Origin: Coenobita brevimanus
Taxonomy: Eukaryota > Arthropoda > Malacostraca > Decapoda > Coenobitidae
NCBI GenBank assembly: GCA_032717465.1
Contig: CM064653.1
Coordinates: 32,205,809 to 32,269,808, forward strand
DNA length: 64,000 bases
Direction: 5' to 3'
Part shown: piece after piece, positions 32,192-43,122 of the stretch
Layout of the letters: each line of letters begins with the position of its first letter
How positions within the stretch are numbered: position 1 is the stretch's first letter
Made by a program: the position numbers and the translations under genes
The notes under the pieces: model-generated
Databases searched by the model: none
What the model was told of the DNA's origin: nothing
The model's input: only the letters and a program-made list of their open reading frames with translations

Positions 32192-33478
32192 CAGAAGAAT
32201 CCCCGACAAAGGGAGGAAGAGGACCGCCAGGTATGTGAAATGATAGAGGCCGGCATCATTTCCCTGTCCACCAGCTCCTGGTCCTCCCCTGTCGTTCTAG
32301 TGAAGAAGAAGGATGGTATGATGCGATTTTGCATCGATTACCGCTGCCTGAACGATGTCACCATCAAAGATGCCTCCCCCTTCCCACAAATTGACGATTC
32401 CTTAGATTCCCTTTATGGGGCGTCTTGGTTTTCCACCCTTGACCTCCAGTCTGGATACTGGCAGGTCCCTGTACATCCAGAACATCAAGGCAAGACGGCC
32501 TTTTCCACGAGCAATGGCAAACATTACGAATTTAATGTCCTGCCGTTCAGCCTCTGCAACGCCCCTGCCACCTTCTCTAGGCTAATGGAATCTGCCCTGA
32601 GCGGCCTCGCCTGGGAGATATGCCTGGCTTATTTAGACAACGTCATCGTCTTTAGCCAGACCTGGGCCGACCACCTGCAGCACCTCCGCCGAGTCTTCAC
32701 TAGGATTTGCCAGGCAGGCCTCAAGTTCCATCCCTCTAAGTGTGTCCTGGCTGCCAGGACTGTCTCATTCCTGGGACACATTATTTCCCAGGCAGGAATC
32801 TCCCCAGACCCCGACAAGATCTGCTCCATAGCAGATATACTGCCGCCACAGGACGTCCATGGCATCCGTGCCTTCCTAGGACTAATGTCCTATTACCGTC
32901 GCTTCGTGAAGGGGTTCGCTCATATTGCAAAGCCTCTTCACGATCTGACCAAGAAGGGGGAGCCGTTCCTCTGGACGGAAGAGAGGCGAGCTGCTTTTCA
33001 ACAACTCAAAGACAAGCTCATCTCCGCCCTCATCGTAGCCTTTCCCGATTATGCCCTTCCCTTTCGCCTCTACATTGATGTTTCCCTCACTGCCATAGGC
33101 ACTGTACTAGCCCAGGTACAAACCGGTCGGGAGCACATCATCGCCTGCACCAGCTGCACCTTGAATCAAGCCGAGAGGCATTATGCCTTGACCAAGTGGG
33201 AATGCCTCGGCATAGTGTGGGCTCTCCAGCATTTCAGGGCTTATCTTTCCGGGACCCAGGTCACTATCATCACGGACCACCAGTCACTCCAGTGGTTATG
33301 CCAATCTGATTCTCAGAATGCCCAACTCGTCAGGTGGCGTGAAACCCTGGAAGAATTCCATCATGAGATCTACAGGCCCGGAAAACTCCACACTAACGCA
33401 GATGCCCTCTCTCGCCTCCCCATCATCGCGGTACAACCAGACACGGACCTCCTGCAACAATGGCACCGCAAGGAGTGA
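32192..33478 (+). pseudogene. E2 reverse transcriptase and RNase H
   Basis: Open for about 428 codons after the upstream TGA. RT blocks are SPVVLVKKKDG, FCIDYRCLNDVTIKDASPFP, FSTLDLQSGYWQVPVHPE and FNVLPFSLCNAPATFSRLM. The palm motif, normally YLDD, is YLDN (32629-32640), so one of the two metal-binding Asp is lost; in the same block FG has become FS. Thumb and connection (FLGHIISQAGISPDPDK, YYRRFVKGFAHIAKPL) are intact. RNase H shows LYIDVSLTAIGTVLAQ, KWECLGIVWAL and ITDHQSLQWL with its acidic residues, and HTNADALSRLP at the end. Well preserved in frame, but polymerase activity is not expected. Confidence 0.85.
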
Positions 33479-34560
33479 CCCCCCTGGATCCCCTCCCACC
33501 TGTTCAGCAAACTATGCTGGCAGGGTGACCACCTCCTAACCCCGTCTGGGCATATCCTCCTGACCCCCGATGCGGCGAGTGACACCCTGCGCCACCTTCA
33601 TGCCCATAATGGCATCCACCTGGGTACCAAGAAACTATTGCAGGTGTTCAACGACACCAACTGGATCCCAAACCCTTCCACCCTCGTCAAGGAAATCATT
33701 CAAAGTTGCCACGCCTGTGCACTGGGGAAAGATATCACCCGGACCACAGGACCCTCGGCCCACATCACCGCCCACAAGCCCTGGCAGCTCCTGGCAATAG
33801 ATGTAGTAGGTCCCCTTCCTCCAAAATCTGAGTATAAATATGTGATCACCTTCATGGACACATACTCAAAATTTGTAGTAGCCTGCCCAGCCTAAGAGCA
33901 TCATGCCGTCGCTGTCGCCGACGCTCTTCTCCGACACGTGTTCCCTTATTTCGGCATCCTCCAGGACATCCATTCTGATAATGCCCCTGAATTGTCGTGA
34001 AAAATCTGGGAAGAGCTCGCCAGAACATTTGGATATAAAATCTCCCACTCCTCTCCTTACTGGCTGCAGGAAACGTAGTATGCAAACATAGCCATCACAC
34101 TATCATAAATCAATTGCGCACACACATCGAGGGTACGAAAGGCGATGATTGTCCTGCTCACGTAAAGATTGTTCAGTGGGGCATAAATTCCTGCCCCCGA
34201 GAAGATGGGGTTTCCCCATATGAGAGGATATTCGGCGAGGCCCTCCTTCTATTACCACTACGCCAACACCTGCAACCACCTGCCTCCACTCCCACCACAA
34301 ACCCGTTGCACCTTCTGAAGGGCCGACTACACCACCTACAAAAAAATTTGGACCTCGTCCCCGACACAGCCTCCAACCCCTTCCACCCTGGCGACACCAT
34401 TGTCGTCGCCCAACTCCCCACCCCACACAAACTCGCCCCCTGCTTCACGGGGCCCCACACAATCACCCACGTCCCCAACCCTCACCAAGTTGTCGTGGAC
34501 TATACGGCGCCCCACGCACCCTCCAAAACCTCCATGTGCGCCCTTTCCGAACGCCCGCCC
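33479..34560 (+). pseudogene. E2 integrase
   Basis: Zinc domain: LHAHNGIHLGTKKLL and SCHACALGKD (33595-33740). Core: AIDVVGPLPP (first Asp, about 33800) and IHSDNAPEL (second Asp, about 33970) are kept. The segment that should carry the third acidic residue (near 34070) is corrupted by substitutions and a TAG at about 34078. Further stops are a TAA at about 33893 and a TGA at about 33997. The C-terminal part resumes in the frame starting 34114: GVSPYERIFGEALL and PGDTIVVAQLPTPHK, an SH3-like tail. Homologous to the E1 integrase but decayed differently. Confidence 0.8.
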
Positions 34561-35211
34561 CTGTCACCCCGGCACCACACCCCCAATCTCCTCCTGTCCC
34601 CTCACCACCCCCCATTTCCACATACAAGTGCTACATTGCCTCCTCATTCTCCCCCTCCACTCCCTCTACCACCTCAGCCTCCCCGGCCGCCACCACCACC
34701 CGCACCTCACCTGACATGTCATCCACCTCACCAGCCTCCCCTCGCTCTCCCTCACCCCTTCCTTCCGCTGCCCCACCCTCACTGCCCAGCCCCACGTGTC
34801 CCGCCCACGCCACCACACCTTCACCACAACCGACTACCACTACCCCCCACTCAACACCCTTACGGACACCCACTCCGACGGCGTCACTCCCCACCGCGCC
34901 CCCCACACGCCCAGTGGCATGAACCACCCAACCCCGCCCACCTCGCATGCCCACCTCCCCACCCACTCCCACCCTCAGAACCACCACCACCTGCTCAGGC
35001 CACCTCTCACACCCCACCCGCCCGATACACCCATTCTCCTATACCACCCGCCTCCCCACAACTTCACACTGTCATGCTACACCAAGCACAGATCCCCACC
35101 ACCTACACTCCCCAGAGTCCCTACACCGCATTACCATGGCACAAAACCCGGCTCCTACCCTCGGTGTCCAGCATAAAGCACCACACCACACCATCAGCAA
35201 CACCGAGCAAG
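34561..35211 (+). pseudogene. E2 Pro/His/Thr-rich pol tail
   Basis: Continuation of the 34114-35565 frame. About 215 codons dominated by Pro, His, Thr and Ser, with the nucleotide sequence almost devoid of G on this strand. Similar in composition and place to 20291-21170 of E1, with little residue-level alignment. The strand asymmetry leaves other frames open. Function unknown. Confidence 0.6.
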
Positions 35212-35458
35212 ATGAAAGTGCAACGGGCAGTATGGGCGCCTACCCTCGACAGGAACCACCAGGTCTGTGGACCATGCCACCTACTGAACCTCCTCCGCTC
35301 CACCCCCACCACCTCCATGCTCTTCTTCACTTGCGATGTGGAGCGAGAAGAAAACCACCCCACTGCTGCCTGGCAGGCCTTGCTCCAGCACCTCCAACCT
35401 GTGTACGCCACCCATGACACTCACGTATATCACCTAAATCACGGGGACGTGACTTTTT
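35212..35458 (+). CDS. E2 conserved pol-terminal domain, function unknown
   Basis: The same open frame leaves the low-complexity tail at MKVQRAVWAP and enters a compositionally normal stretch: QVCGPCHLLNLLRS, SMLFFTCDVE, TAAWQALLQHLQPVYAT and VYHLNHGDVTFS. It then crosses the PPT-like AGGAGGAAGATGG (35461-35473) into the 3' LTR and stops at 35565. E1 has an alignable domain at 21171-21425, so the module is an inherited part of these elements. I do not recognise the family. It lacks a chromodomain-like pattern and any membrane segment. Confidence 0.5.
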
Positions 35459-35473
35459 CCAGGAGGAAGATGG

Positions 35474-36395
35474 TAAAATGTGTGAGCTACAGCATAGTGC
35501 CCCCAGAAACTCCCCAACAGGTAACATGCGCGGACTACAGCATAGTGCCCCCAGAAACTCACTGACACCCCCACCTGGACCCCACGGAGTAGCTGCACCC
35601 GAACCACGGGATGCCGTGCGATAACAGCACAAGTCAGCCCGGGCCGTTCGCCCCTATAACACTCAGCCTCCTCACCGTCGCCCTAGCAGGAAGTCAACAC
35701 TACCTTCGGAGAGAGGGACCGCCAGATCAGATCGGGATGGAGCTGTCTCTCCAGCTCCAAACAGCGCCCCTCAGGAGACGGCCGATAGCCGCTCCCGCCT
35801 TCTATGGGAGTGCGCCCATGGCCGCTTCGAAGGTGCCTTCTCTTTAGGGACGGCCGATAGCCGCCCGCCCCTCGTAAGGAAATCGGTGTCTCACCGACCT
35901 GAGGGTAATCAGGAGACGGCCGATAGCTGCTCCCGCCTTCGTTAGAAGGTGTCCTTCCTGGGATGGCTGATAGCCGCCCTACACCCCCTCCTGCAGGAGA
36001 TGGCAAGTGGCCGTTCCCGCCTTCGCCAGATGGCCGATAGCCACTCCGAAGGTGCTGCCCCCGAGTCGGCCGATAGCCGCTCCTCCCTCTGGCAGAATGA
36101 GATGGCAAGAGGCTGCTCCTGCCTTCGTCAGACGGCCGATAGCCGCTCCGAAGGTGCTGCCCCCGTGTCGGCCTATAGCCACTCCCCCTCCCTCCTGCAG
36201 GAGACGGCCTGGGGCCACTCCTGCCTTCGTCAGAAGGCCGATAGCCGCTCCAAAGGTGTCCAGAGGCACGCTGATTCCCCCACTCAGGCCACGGCCAATA
36301 GCGGGGCCTTGGCGCCTCATAGTTGCGCCCTTGGGCAGCCACAGCCAATAGCCGGGCCCCACGGCCAGAACGAAGTGAGAGCAGTGTATGTATGA
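35474..36395 (+). repeat. E2 3' LTR, truncated
   Basis: Starts TAAAATGTGTGAGC after a purine-rich AGGAGGAAGATGG. It follows the 5' LTR through the GGCCGATAGCC array but holds only one full 102-bp unit (start 36067) and the beginning of another (36169), against four in the 5' LTR. Similarity stops shortly after GCCAGAACGAAGTGAGAGCAG (about 36365-36390), where a duplicated GAGAGCAGTGTATG begins. The last about 1.3 kb expected of the LTR is missing. Confidence 0.82.
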
Positions 36396-37010
36396 GAGCA
36401 GTGTATGTCTATGATAATGCAAGTCACCACTAGTGCAAATTAGAAACCCTTTCCATAGTGTCTCTAGCACAGACTAGGGCCCAAGCTTGACCTTGGCTGT
36501 TAAGGTACAGTACAGCCTGCGGGTTTTAATAACAATTCGGTTGTGTTGTATTTTTAGCATGTTTAAATATATCTGTATCTATCTATCTATCTATCCATCT
36601 GTCTATCTATCTATCTATATCTATCTATCTATATATTTACCTAGGCTGCTTCCCCCAAGGAAAGGGAGGTAGCCGAGACAGGACAACACACTCCCCATTT
36701 ACTCATCCATTCAAACACATTCATTTGCATCTTAGCCCCAAACGGGAGAAGGGACAGAACCTCACCGCACCACACCGCACAAGGGTCAACTGCACAGTGC
36801 AATCAGTGACATCTGCAGCAGGGCCCGACAGCAGAGCTGGTTTACCCCTGCCACATCATAATAGACCCATCCCCTTACCCGCACCTGACCTGACCAGCTG
36901 ATCAGAACAAATGCGGGAGAATATCGCCTCAGGGCTGCGTCATCATTTATTCATTCACAATTTCTCTCCATTTATTTATGTCACATACAGCCACTTTTCC
37001 TTGCTCAACA

Positions 37011-37082
<72 letters not shown>

Positions 37083-37095
37083 ATACACGTACTCT

Positions 37096-37163
<68 letters not shown>

Positions 37164-37306
37164 ATCATCTTATCAGTCATTTGAGTGTCCACCTCAGGAC
37201 TGGCTTATCCTGACCGAAGTGGGAACGATACAGCCAATGTATCTCTACCAAGTGGCATAGGCTTTCTGGTAGAGATTGTATGTAGGGTGAGAAGTGCTTG
37301 TAAGTG
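36396..37306. repeat. Interval with (ATCT)n and long (TA)n microsatellites
   Basis: 36571-36633 is (ATCT)n. 36640-37010 starts TTTACCTAGGCTGCTTCCCCC and looks like unique or low-copy repeat sequence without a gene. 37014-37170 is (TA)n with a short interruption (ATACACGTACTCTG). 37171-37306 shows no recognisable feature. Ile/Tyr-rich ORFs on both strands are artefacts of the microsatellites. Confidence 0.7.
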
Positions 37307-38401
37307 TAATTGAGGAGTTACCTGTAGAAAGGGTCCAACGCGCCGCCTATGTTCAAAACCGTTTTATTGCATAAAACCATAGTACAACTCTTCCTTTATG
37401 CACTGTTAATGGTTTAAAGCCAGTTTCTATACTGGAAGTACGGGTTATAGTCTGGTGAAAAAAAAACTACAAATGAGCCATATCAACCACCACCACCATT
37501 GGCCCAGGCAGCCTGCATGTAGAAAGGGTACACTAGCCTATTCCTTCAAGTGAGTGAGACGTGTGGTGGGATGGGTTGAGTAGGAGGTGGTGGGGTTACG
37601 TCACTTCCAGAGGGGGGTAAGACGGGTTATAAAAGTTGATCATCATCATCATCATCATCTTCAATAATAATATCTTTATTATTATTAACTATATTACAGT
37701 TATTATTATTATTCATTAAACAGAGTGGCTGTCAGAGCATAAAAACAGTAATAATGACTGGAGTGACATTAACATACAGACGGATTATACAGCTTCATCA
37801 TCATCAGCACTGAAGGTTCCATAACAGCATCTTCATCTTCAATAATAATACCATTATTATCATTATTATTATTAATAATAATATTACTATGTTTTACACC
37901 AGTGTTAGCATGGTTATTAACATGTACCACCATTCTTCATCCAATATTGTACCAGAAAATGCACTCAAGGTTCCATTTTAGCATTTTCATTGTCAATAAT
38001 AATTACCATAATTATTATTATTATTATTATTATTATTATTGTTATTTACACTATCATTAATATGCATATTAACATGTACCACCATTCTTGAACCAATATT
38101 GTGCCAGAAAATGCACTCATAGTTCAGTAATAGCAGAAAAAAACAACGGCATTTAATTTTCTGATTCCATTATTATCATTAATAATAATAAAAAAAAAAT
38201 GTCTAAACTAATAACCACTAAAGCATTGTCATAGTCAAAAAGTAGACATATCAAGCTTCAATTTAAAAAAAAAATGAAGGCGCTAGCCCATCAATTAGTT
38301 GAGTTATACTCATGTGAATATTGCCGAACTTTGAGTGCATTTTCTGGCAAACTTTACTTGTGGCGTGTTGGACCCTTTCTACGGGTAACTCCTCAATTGT
38401 A
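37307..38401. mobile_element. Inverted-repeat element (candidate MITE or foldback)
   Basis: The left arm 37307-37346 contains TTGAGGAGTTACCTGTAGAA and AGGGTCCAACGCG. The right arm 38360-38401 is its near-perfect reverse complement (two to four mismatches over about 40 bp). The 1.0-kb interior holds (ATT)n runs and diverged internal duplications: ACCAGAAAATGCACTCAAGG near 37950 recurs at about 38090, and GAGTGCATTTTCTGGC near 38335 is its inverse. No transposase frame was seen. Target duplications were not resolved. Confidence 0.45.
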
Positions 38402-38465
38402 GTGTTGGAGTGGCTTTGGATGTGTGTGTAGTCCGTGAACCAAGTGTAATCGGCCGACGCAAGCC

Positions 38466-38654
38466 AACTGGGTGCAAACATACTTTACAGTATGTGCCAC
38501 TGGTTCAACCACAGCACCCCCTGTGTCCGCCAATGCAGTATGTGGCCTGAAAAACGTTCCCAAAGTTTAGTACCGTGGTGGGGCACGAACCCTCATTTTT
38601 CAGCATACGAAAACGCACACTTTACCACTGTACCCACTGTACCACAGAGGCCCC
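38466..38654 (-). mobile_element. tRNA-derived SINE
   Basis: On the minus strand the sequence starts GGGGCCTCTGTGGTACAGTG at 38654, giving a box A-like TGGTACAGTGGGTA, and reaches a box B-like GGTTCGTGCCCC at about 38585-38596. The spacing and acceptor-like start (GGGGCC) fit a tRNA-like head of about 80 bp, followed by an unrelated body toward 38466. It lies next to a short (TA)n and the Tigger terminus. It is not a functional tRNA: the cloverleaf stems are poorly paired. Confidence 0.6.
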
Positions 38655-38694
38655 ATATATATATATATTTATATGCATACCCTGGTTTAACGAT

Positions 38695-39476
38695 CTAATT
38701 GGTTAGGTAAAACCCCATCGTTAGGCGAAGTATCGTATATCGGGGTACTTTTAACATGTATTTCAATGTGGACCGTTTACCAGCCTTGGGTTTCCCCCCA
38801 AACCAAGTCCAAAACCCACCCAGATGAACCCAAAAAGAGGTTTAAAGGCAATCTAAATGGCCTAACAGCTGTCAAGGAAGCTAACCCAAGCCTAACACCT
38901 GTAAATAACTCGCTGAAAGCAACAAATATATCCTGATAATCTTAAGGAACAGGTTAGAGAATATCAAACACCTTTCATCACTTACTTCATGTAAGTCCAT
39001 GTCCAGTCCTGGTCATCATCCTTGCTCTCACCCCTGAGGCCAGGGGACATGTGGTGCTCCCCAACACTCAATCCTCCTCCTCAAAGCTCTCAAACCTTCT
39101 CTCCAGGGGAGGGTCAGAGGGGGGTGGCAATGGAGTGCGATCCAATGACCCAGGCGGAGGCGATGGAGTGCGATGCAATAACTCAGGCGGTGGCGATGAG
39201 GTGCGATGCGATGGCTCTGGGGGGTGGTGATGGAGTGTGATGCAATGATAGAGGAGGTGGTGTGGGAGACAGGTGCGATGTCTGGTGAGGTGGCGAGGGA
39301 GACTGCTGCGATGAATGATGAGGTAGTGATGGAGTCAGTTGTGGTGGCTCTCGTCGTGACGAGGGAGACAAAGACAGTGGCCGAAGTGGTGTAGGAGGTG
39401 GAGGGTGGGACAAGGAAGGCAGCGATGGAGTGGCAGAGTGCCTTAGTGGAGACACAGATGACACAGGAGACGGCGA
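38695..39476 (-). other. Tigger 3' non-coding part with GATGGAGTGCGATG repeats
   Basis: Between the transposase stop and the left terminal repeat. 38711-38745 (AACCCCATCG then GTATCGTATATCGGGGTAC) is a subterminal signature, partly repeated at 45960-46005. 39120-39440 is a degenerate tandem region of GTGGCGATGGAGTGCGATG type. Its opposite-strand Pro/Ser-rich ORF (39183-39464) is a by-product of the repeats. Confidence 0.55.
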
Positions 39477-41270
39477 TCAGCTGGAGGTTAGGTCCAGCAC
39501 AATGGGCCGAGCACGTCCTCGGCGGGAGGTGTCCCTCGGTGTTTCTCTGCTGGTTGAAGGTTGGGGGGATGCCCTGCTGGTTGAAGGCTGGGGAAATGCT
39601 CTGCTCATCAAGGGCTGGGGAGATCCAATGCGATTTGCTGGCCTGGTGGGGGCCTGCTTAAAGAAGGCTGTGATCATTGTCTGCCTGGCCACCCTCTTCT
39701 TCTCCTCCAGCATCGTCCTGTAGACTTTCATACCCTCCTTGAGACGATTAGCTGTGTCCCTGCTTCGTCGTGGGAGGGGGTCGTGTGTTTTCATTAGGTC
39801 TATAATCTCGTCCAGCTTCGTTAGCATCGCCTTCAGGATCTTGATGTTGAGAACTCGGACCTCAGACACAACCTCCTCCTCCTCTGCCTCGTGGTGCACC
39901 CGCTGGATCTGCATATTAAGGAGCTCCTCATTGCTGAGCTCCTCCCTGTGCCTCTCGAGAACCTCCTCCACGTCGTCCTTGTCGACCTCCCCTAAGCCCG
40001 CCTCGTGGGACAACTTGACAGTGCCCTGCTGCACACGCTCAACAGGCGGAGGTTGCATGCCCTCGAGGAAGCGAGTGAAGGAGGGAACACACTCTGGCCA
40101 CATGTTCCACCACACACCATTCATCATCGCCTGGCTCACCTCATCCCATGCTGCAGTTATATTCTCCAAGGCGTGGGGTATGTTGTACCCTCTCCAGAAC
40201 TGCTGTACTGTTGTTCTGTCATCGCTGTCTCAGGCCCTTACCAACTGCTTCATCGTGCGGCAGAGGTAGTAGGCCTTAAAGGCAGCGATCACCCCTTGGT
40301 CCATTGGCCGCAATGAAGATGTGGTGTTGGGGGGTAGGAACACCACCTCAATATTGCTGGCCCATTCCTTCATTGCGGGAGGGTGGCTAGGCACGTTATC
40401 CACAACCAGGAGAAATCTGTTCGCAGGTTTTCACAAGATGCATTCCCCTTCAGCACACGAGAGAGGTGTGAGTGAAAATACGACGAACAGATATCTGAAG
40501 TCAACCAAGCCTTCTTGTTCGACTTCCAGATAACCCCAAGGTTCTCTTTAACATACCCCAACAGAGCCCTGGGGTTCTCCAAGAGGTAGACTAGGAGCAG
40601 CTTCAACTTGAGGTCGCCCTCGGCATTGCCCCCCAGCAGCAGTGTCAGCCGGTCCTTCGAGGCCTTGAATCCTGGTGTAGACCTTTCCTCCGTCGCAAGA
40701 TATGTCTTGGAGGACATTCTCTTCCAAAAGATCCCAGTTCGTCAAAATTCAAGACCTGCTTCGCACTATAGCCACCCTCCGCAATGAGGCGTTTCATCTT
40801 ATGAGGAAACACTGCCACCGCAATCATATCTGCGCTTGCTGCCTCACCGTACATCTTCACATGGTGGAGATTTGCCTGCCTGTCAAACCAGTCAAACCAC
40901 CCATGACTAGCTCTAAAGGTCTCGCTTTCTTCAAGCTCATGCCTGACCTTCAGCTCGTCCCAGAGCGAGAGAGCCATAGTGCAAATAATTGCCTGGCTCA
41001 TGGGTACCTTGCCCCAGTTCTGATCTTCCACCCATGTGCACAGCATCTGCTCCAGTTTCTCCATCACAGGCTGTCACTGACTGGTGATACGGGAGGCGGA
41101 TAAGGTTGCAACCTCCCCAGCAGCAGCCTTAATGGCCCCCTTCTTCTTTATGATCGTGGAGACAGTCGACTGGGACAGGTGGAGAGCCGAGGCAATAGAA
41201 CACGCACCTTCGCCTTTGTCATGCCACGAGGATGTCCAATTTCACCTCCAGTGACACAGTCTTACGTGCA
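39477..41270 (-). pseudogene. Tigger/jerky-like transposase (HTH_psq, CENP-B HTH, DDE)
   Basis: Read on the minus strand. An HTH_psq-like start lies near 41100-41260 (VSLEVKLDIL, HLSQSTVSTIIKKKGAIKA) with a frameshift and a TGA near 41071. The CENP-B type second HTH is at about 41067-40830 (MEKLEQMLCTWVEDQ, WFDRQANLHHVKMYGE). The DDE core starts KQVLNFDE (about 40740), with a frameshift into TYLATEERSTPGFKASKDRL and LVYLLENPRALLGYVKENL (about 40700-40540). The middle of the core (about 40400-40200) is scrambled by frame breaks. The C-terminal part 40169-39477 is open, with an acidic coiled segment and a basic Ser/Pro end. Such enzymes cut and paste at TA. Not functional here. Confidence 0.82.
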
Positions 41271-41541
41271 CTCTTTGTGGGAACATCACCAGCACCACCA
41301 CTAGCAAGCTACTTACCAGCACGACTAGGGTCTCCACTAGCATCACCACTAACCCCACCACGTGCAGCACCCTTACCAGACAATATCTCACTTATTTGGG
41401 CCCAATATCACACAATATTGCACTCCACACATGATTAGTATCACTGCTCTACTCACAGCACTGCTTGAACACAGTTACGATGCGCTACAATAGCAACTTG
41501 CGTAATGTTGGTGGTGCAGTACGATGCGTGGTGGGCGAGCA
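41271..41541 (-). other. Tigger 5' non-coding region up to the Harbinger insertion
   Basis: No gene was seen. It contains short (CACCAC/CAGCAC)-like runs. The Tigger sequence resumes after the Harbinger element at 44798 and runs to the right terminal repeat at 44986. Confidence 0.6.
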
Positions 41542-42522
41542 TAAGAGTGCTTCCACACTGGCGACATGTTGCCTGCAGACAAGTTGAAAACACTGCGCGG
41601 GACACAATAGTCGACATCTGGATACAAAGCTACTACTTCGTATGGAACATTGTCTGTTACAGTGTTGGCGACATGTTGGCAATAAGAGTCGACTTGGTGA
41701 AGCCGTCCACACTGGATGTCCGCAGACGTGACGGTCATGTTGGCGTGTGAGGACGCCTTGCTGGCAGCTGCTTCCTTGGTTATTTTGTGTGGCCATCGGA
41801 GGACACGCCGACGTAGAGTCTGGGCAAGACCGTCCTTGTTATACAACAGGAACAGCGAAGGACACCAAGCTATCGTGAACAGGGTCATAGAGGATGATGC
41901 CTGTCTTCCGACACGCACATTACAAGAGAAAGGAGTGTTCCAAAACTTCTTTAGGGTATCTAGATCTGATTTTGAATATTTGCTGCAAATAACTGGTACC
42001 CATATAAGTAAGGATGACACAAACTTTAGGCAGCTAATACCGGTAACAGACCGCCTTGCTGTGACACTGCGGTTTCTGGCCTCAGGAGACTCCTACAGCA
42101 GCCTTGGAACCACGTTCAAGAATTCCAAGCAAGCAATCAGTCTGATTGTACCAGAAGTCTGTGATGCGTTGATTTCAGCTCTCAGCGAGTACATTAAGAG
42201 AACCATATGTAATAATGTACGATATTAACATTTAATTGTAATCAAAATGATAGTAAAACACCATGTACATTGAATGTCCTTTAATTCTTATACCAATGCC
42301 ATTAAACCCCTTTCAATAACTTTCACCACTTATTCATAACAATACCCTTTACCAGTTATGCATAAACAATATGCTTATTACATAACAATACCCTGTACCA
42401 CTTGTAAATGAGCATAATTACATAGTAGCCTACCATTCAACAGTGATATATAAAACAGTAGTAAATAATCTATCAAGTCCATTATGATCATGTAGTCAAC
42501 GATATCAAAGCAACAATATTTT

Positions 42523-43002
42523 TTAAAGTTCAGTAATGTGTGCTTCATCCGAAATATCGTCCGGGGCATGCACAATCACGTTACATCCATCATTATCTAA
42601 GGAGAGAGAGGGCATAGGTGGATATTCATGATGGTTAAGGCATTGAGGAGGATTGTCATACATTCCCTGTTCTGCCACATACAATATGTTTTGAATTCTA
42701 TGCTACACAGTTGCCTGAGCATACTGTGTTTTTAAAGTTCTTAATTTACTTGCCACTAAGTCTGCAAATAATTGGTGTTCATCTCTTTCAGTGTAGCGTC
42801 GATGTAATCCTGTCATAATACTATATGCCTTTTCTACCATGTCATTATTTCCTATTGTTTTCTGCGGCACAGATAGCTTTCTAATCTTTGTAGGTGCAGC
42901 AGTACTCTGCTCGTCATCTTGCACTGAAGCTTCAATCGCTTCTAGGTCTTCCACACATTCATCAGCGTCGGCCAATGTCGACGTGTTATCTCCAGTATTA
43001 TT
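42523..43002 (-). pseudogene. Harbinger MADF-domain protein, terminal exon
   Basis: Follows a TATCAG acceptor (43003-43005) on the minus strand. The frame reads NNTGDNTSTLADADECVEDL, TKIRKLSVPQKTIG, YSIMTGLHRRYTERDEHQLF and KLRTLKTQYAQATV, where a TAG (about 42703) interrupts. The same frame then continues HRIQNILYVAEQGMYDNPP and ends HITEL at TAA 42523-42525. The acidic linker and C-terminal helix are usual for the MADF partner. The whole transposase exon 2 lies inside this gene's intron on the opposite strand. Confidence 0.72.
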
Positions 43003-43064
43003 CTGATAGACAACAAAATAGTATTAGTGTACACAATATAATAATAATAATAATAATATTAATA

Positions 43065-43068
<4 letters not shown>

Positions 43069-43120
<52 letters not shown>
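43069..43120. repeat. (GT)n microsatellite
   Basis: About 26 uninterrupted GT units, preceded by (AAT)n at 43040-43065, within the shared intronic part of the Harbinger element. Confidence 0.95.

Positions 43121-43122
<2 letters not shown>

Larger units (their letters stand above)
27747..36395 (+). mobile_element. Ty3-like LTR retrotransposon E2, 3' LTR truncated
   Basis: Second internal-region-bearing element of the same superfamily as E1 but clearly a different subfamily. The 5' LTR is 27747-30247, the internal region 30248-35473, and the 3' LTR starts at 35474 and loses similarity after about 36390, roughly 0.9 kb in. Gag and the RT-RNase H frame are open over long stretches, so it is less decayed than E1. 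However, protease, integrase and the RT palm motif are damaged. Because the 3' end is missing, no duplication can be matched to GTTAG at 27742-27746. Confidence 0.85.

Noticed and set aside
36911..37213. Long Ile/Tyr-rich ORFs on both strands
   Set aside because: They translate the (TA)n microsatellite and appear in several frames on both strands. The same applies to frames at 24031-24264, 25585-25857 and 27122-27358.
38575..38654. Functional tRNA gene on the minus strand
   Set aside because: Box A and box B are present, but the stems do not pair properly and the sequence continues into a SINE body.
39183..39464. Pro/Ser-rich 93-codon ORF on the minus strand near the Tigger end
   Set aside because: It is the translation of degenerate GATGGAGTGCGATG repeats beyond the transposase stop.
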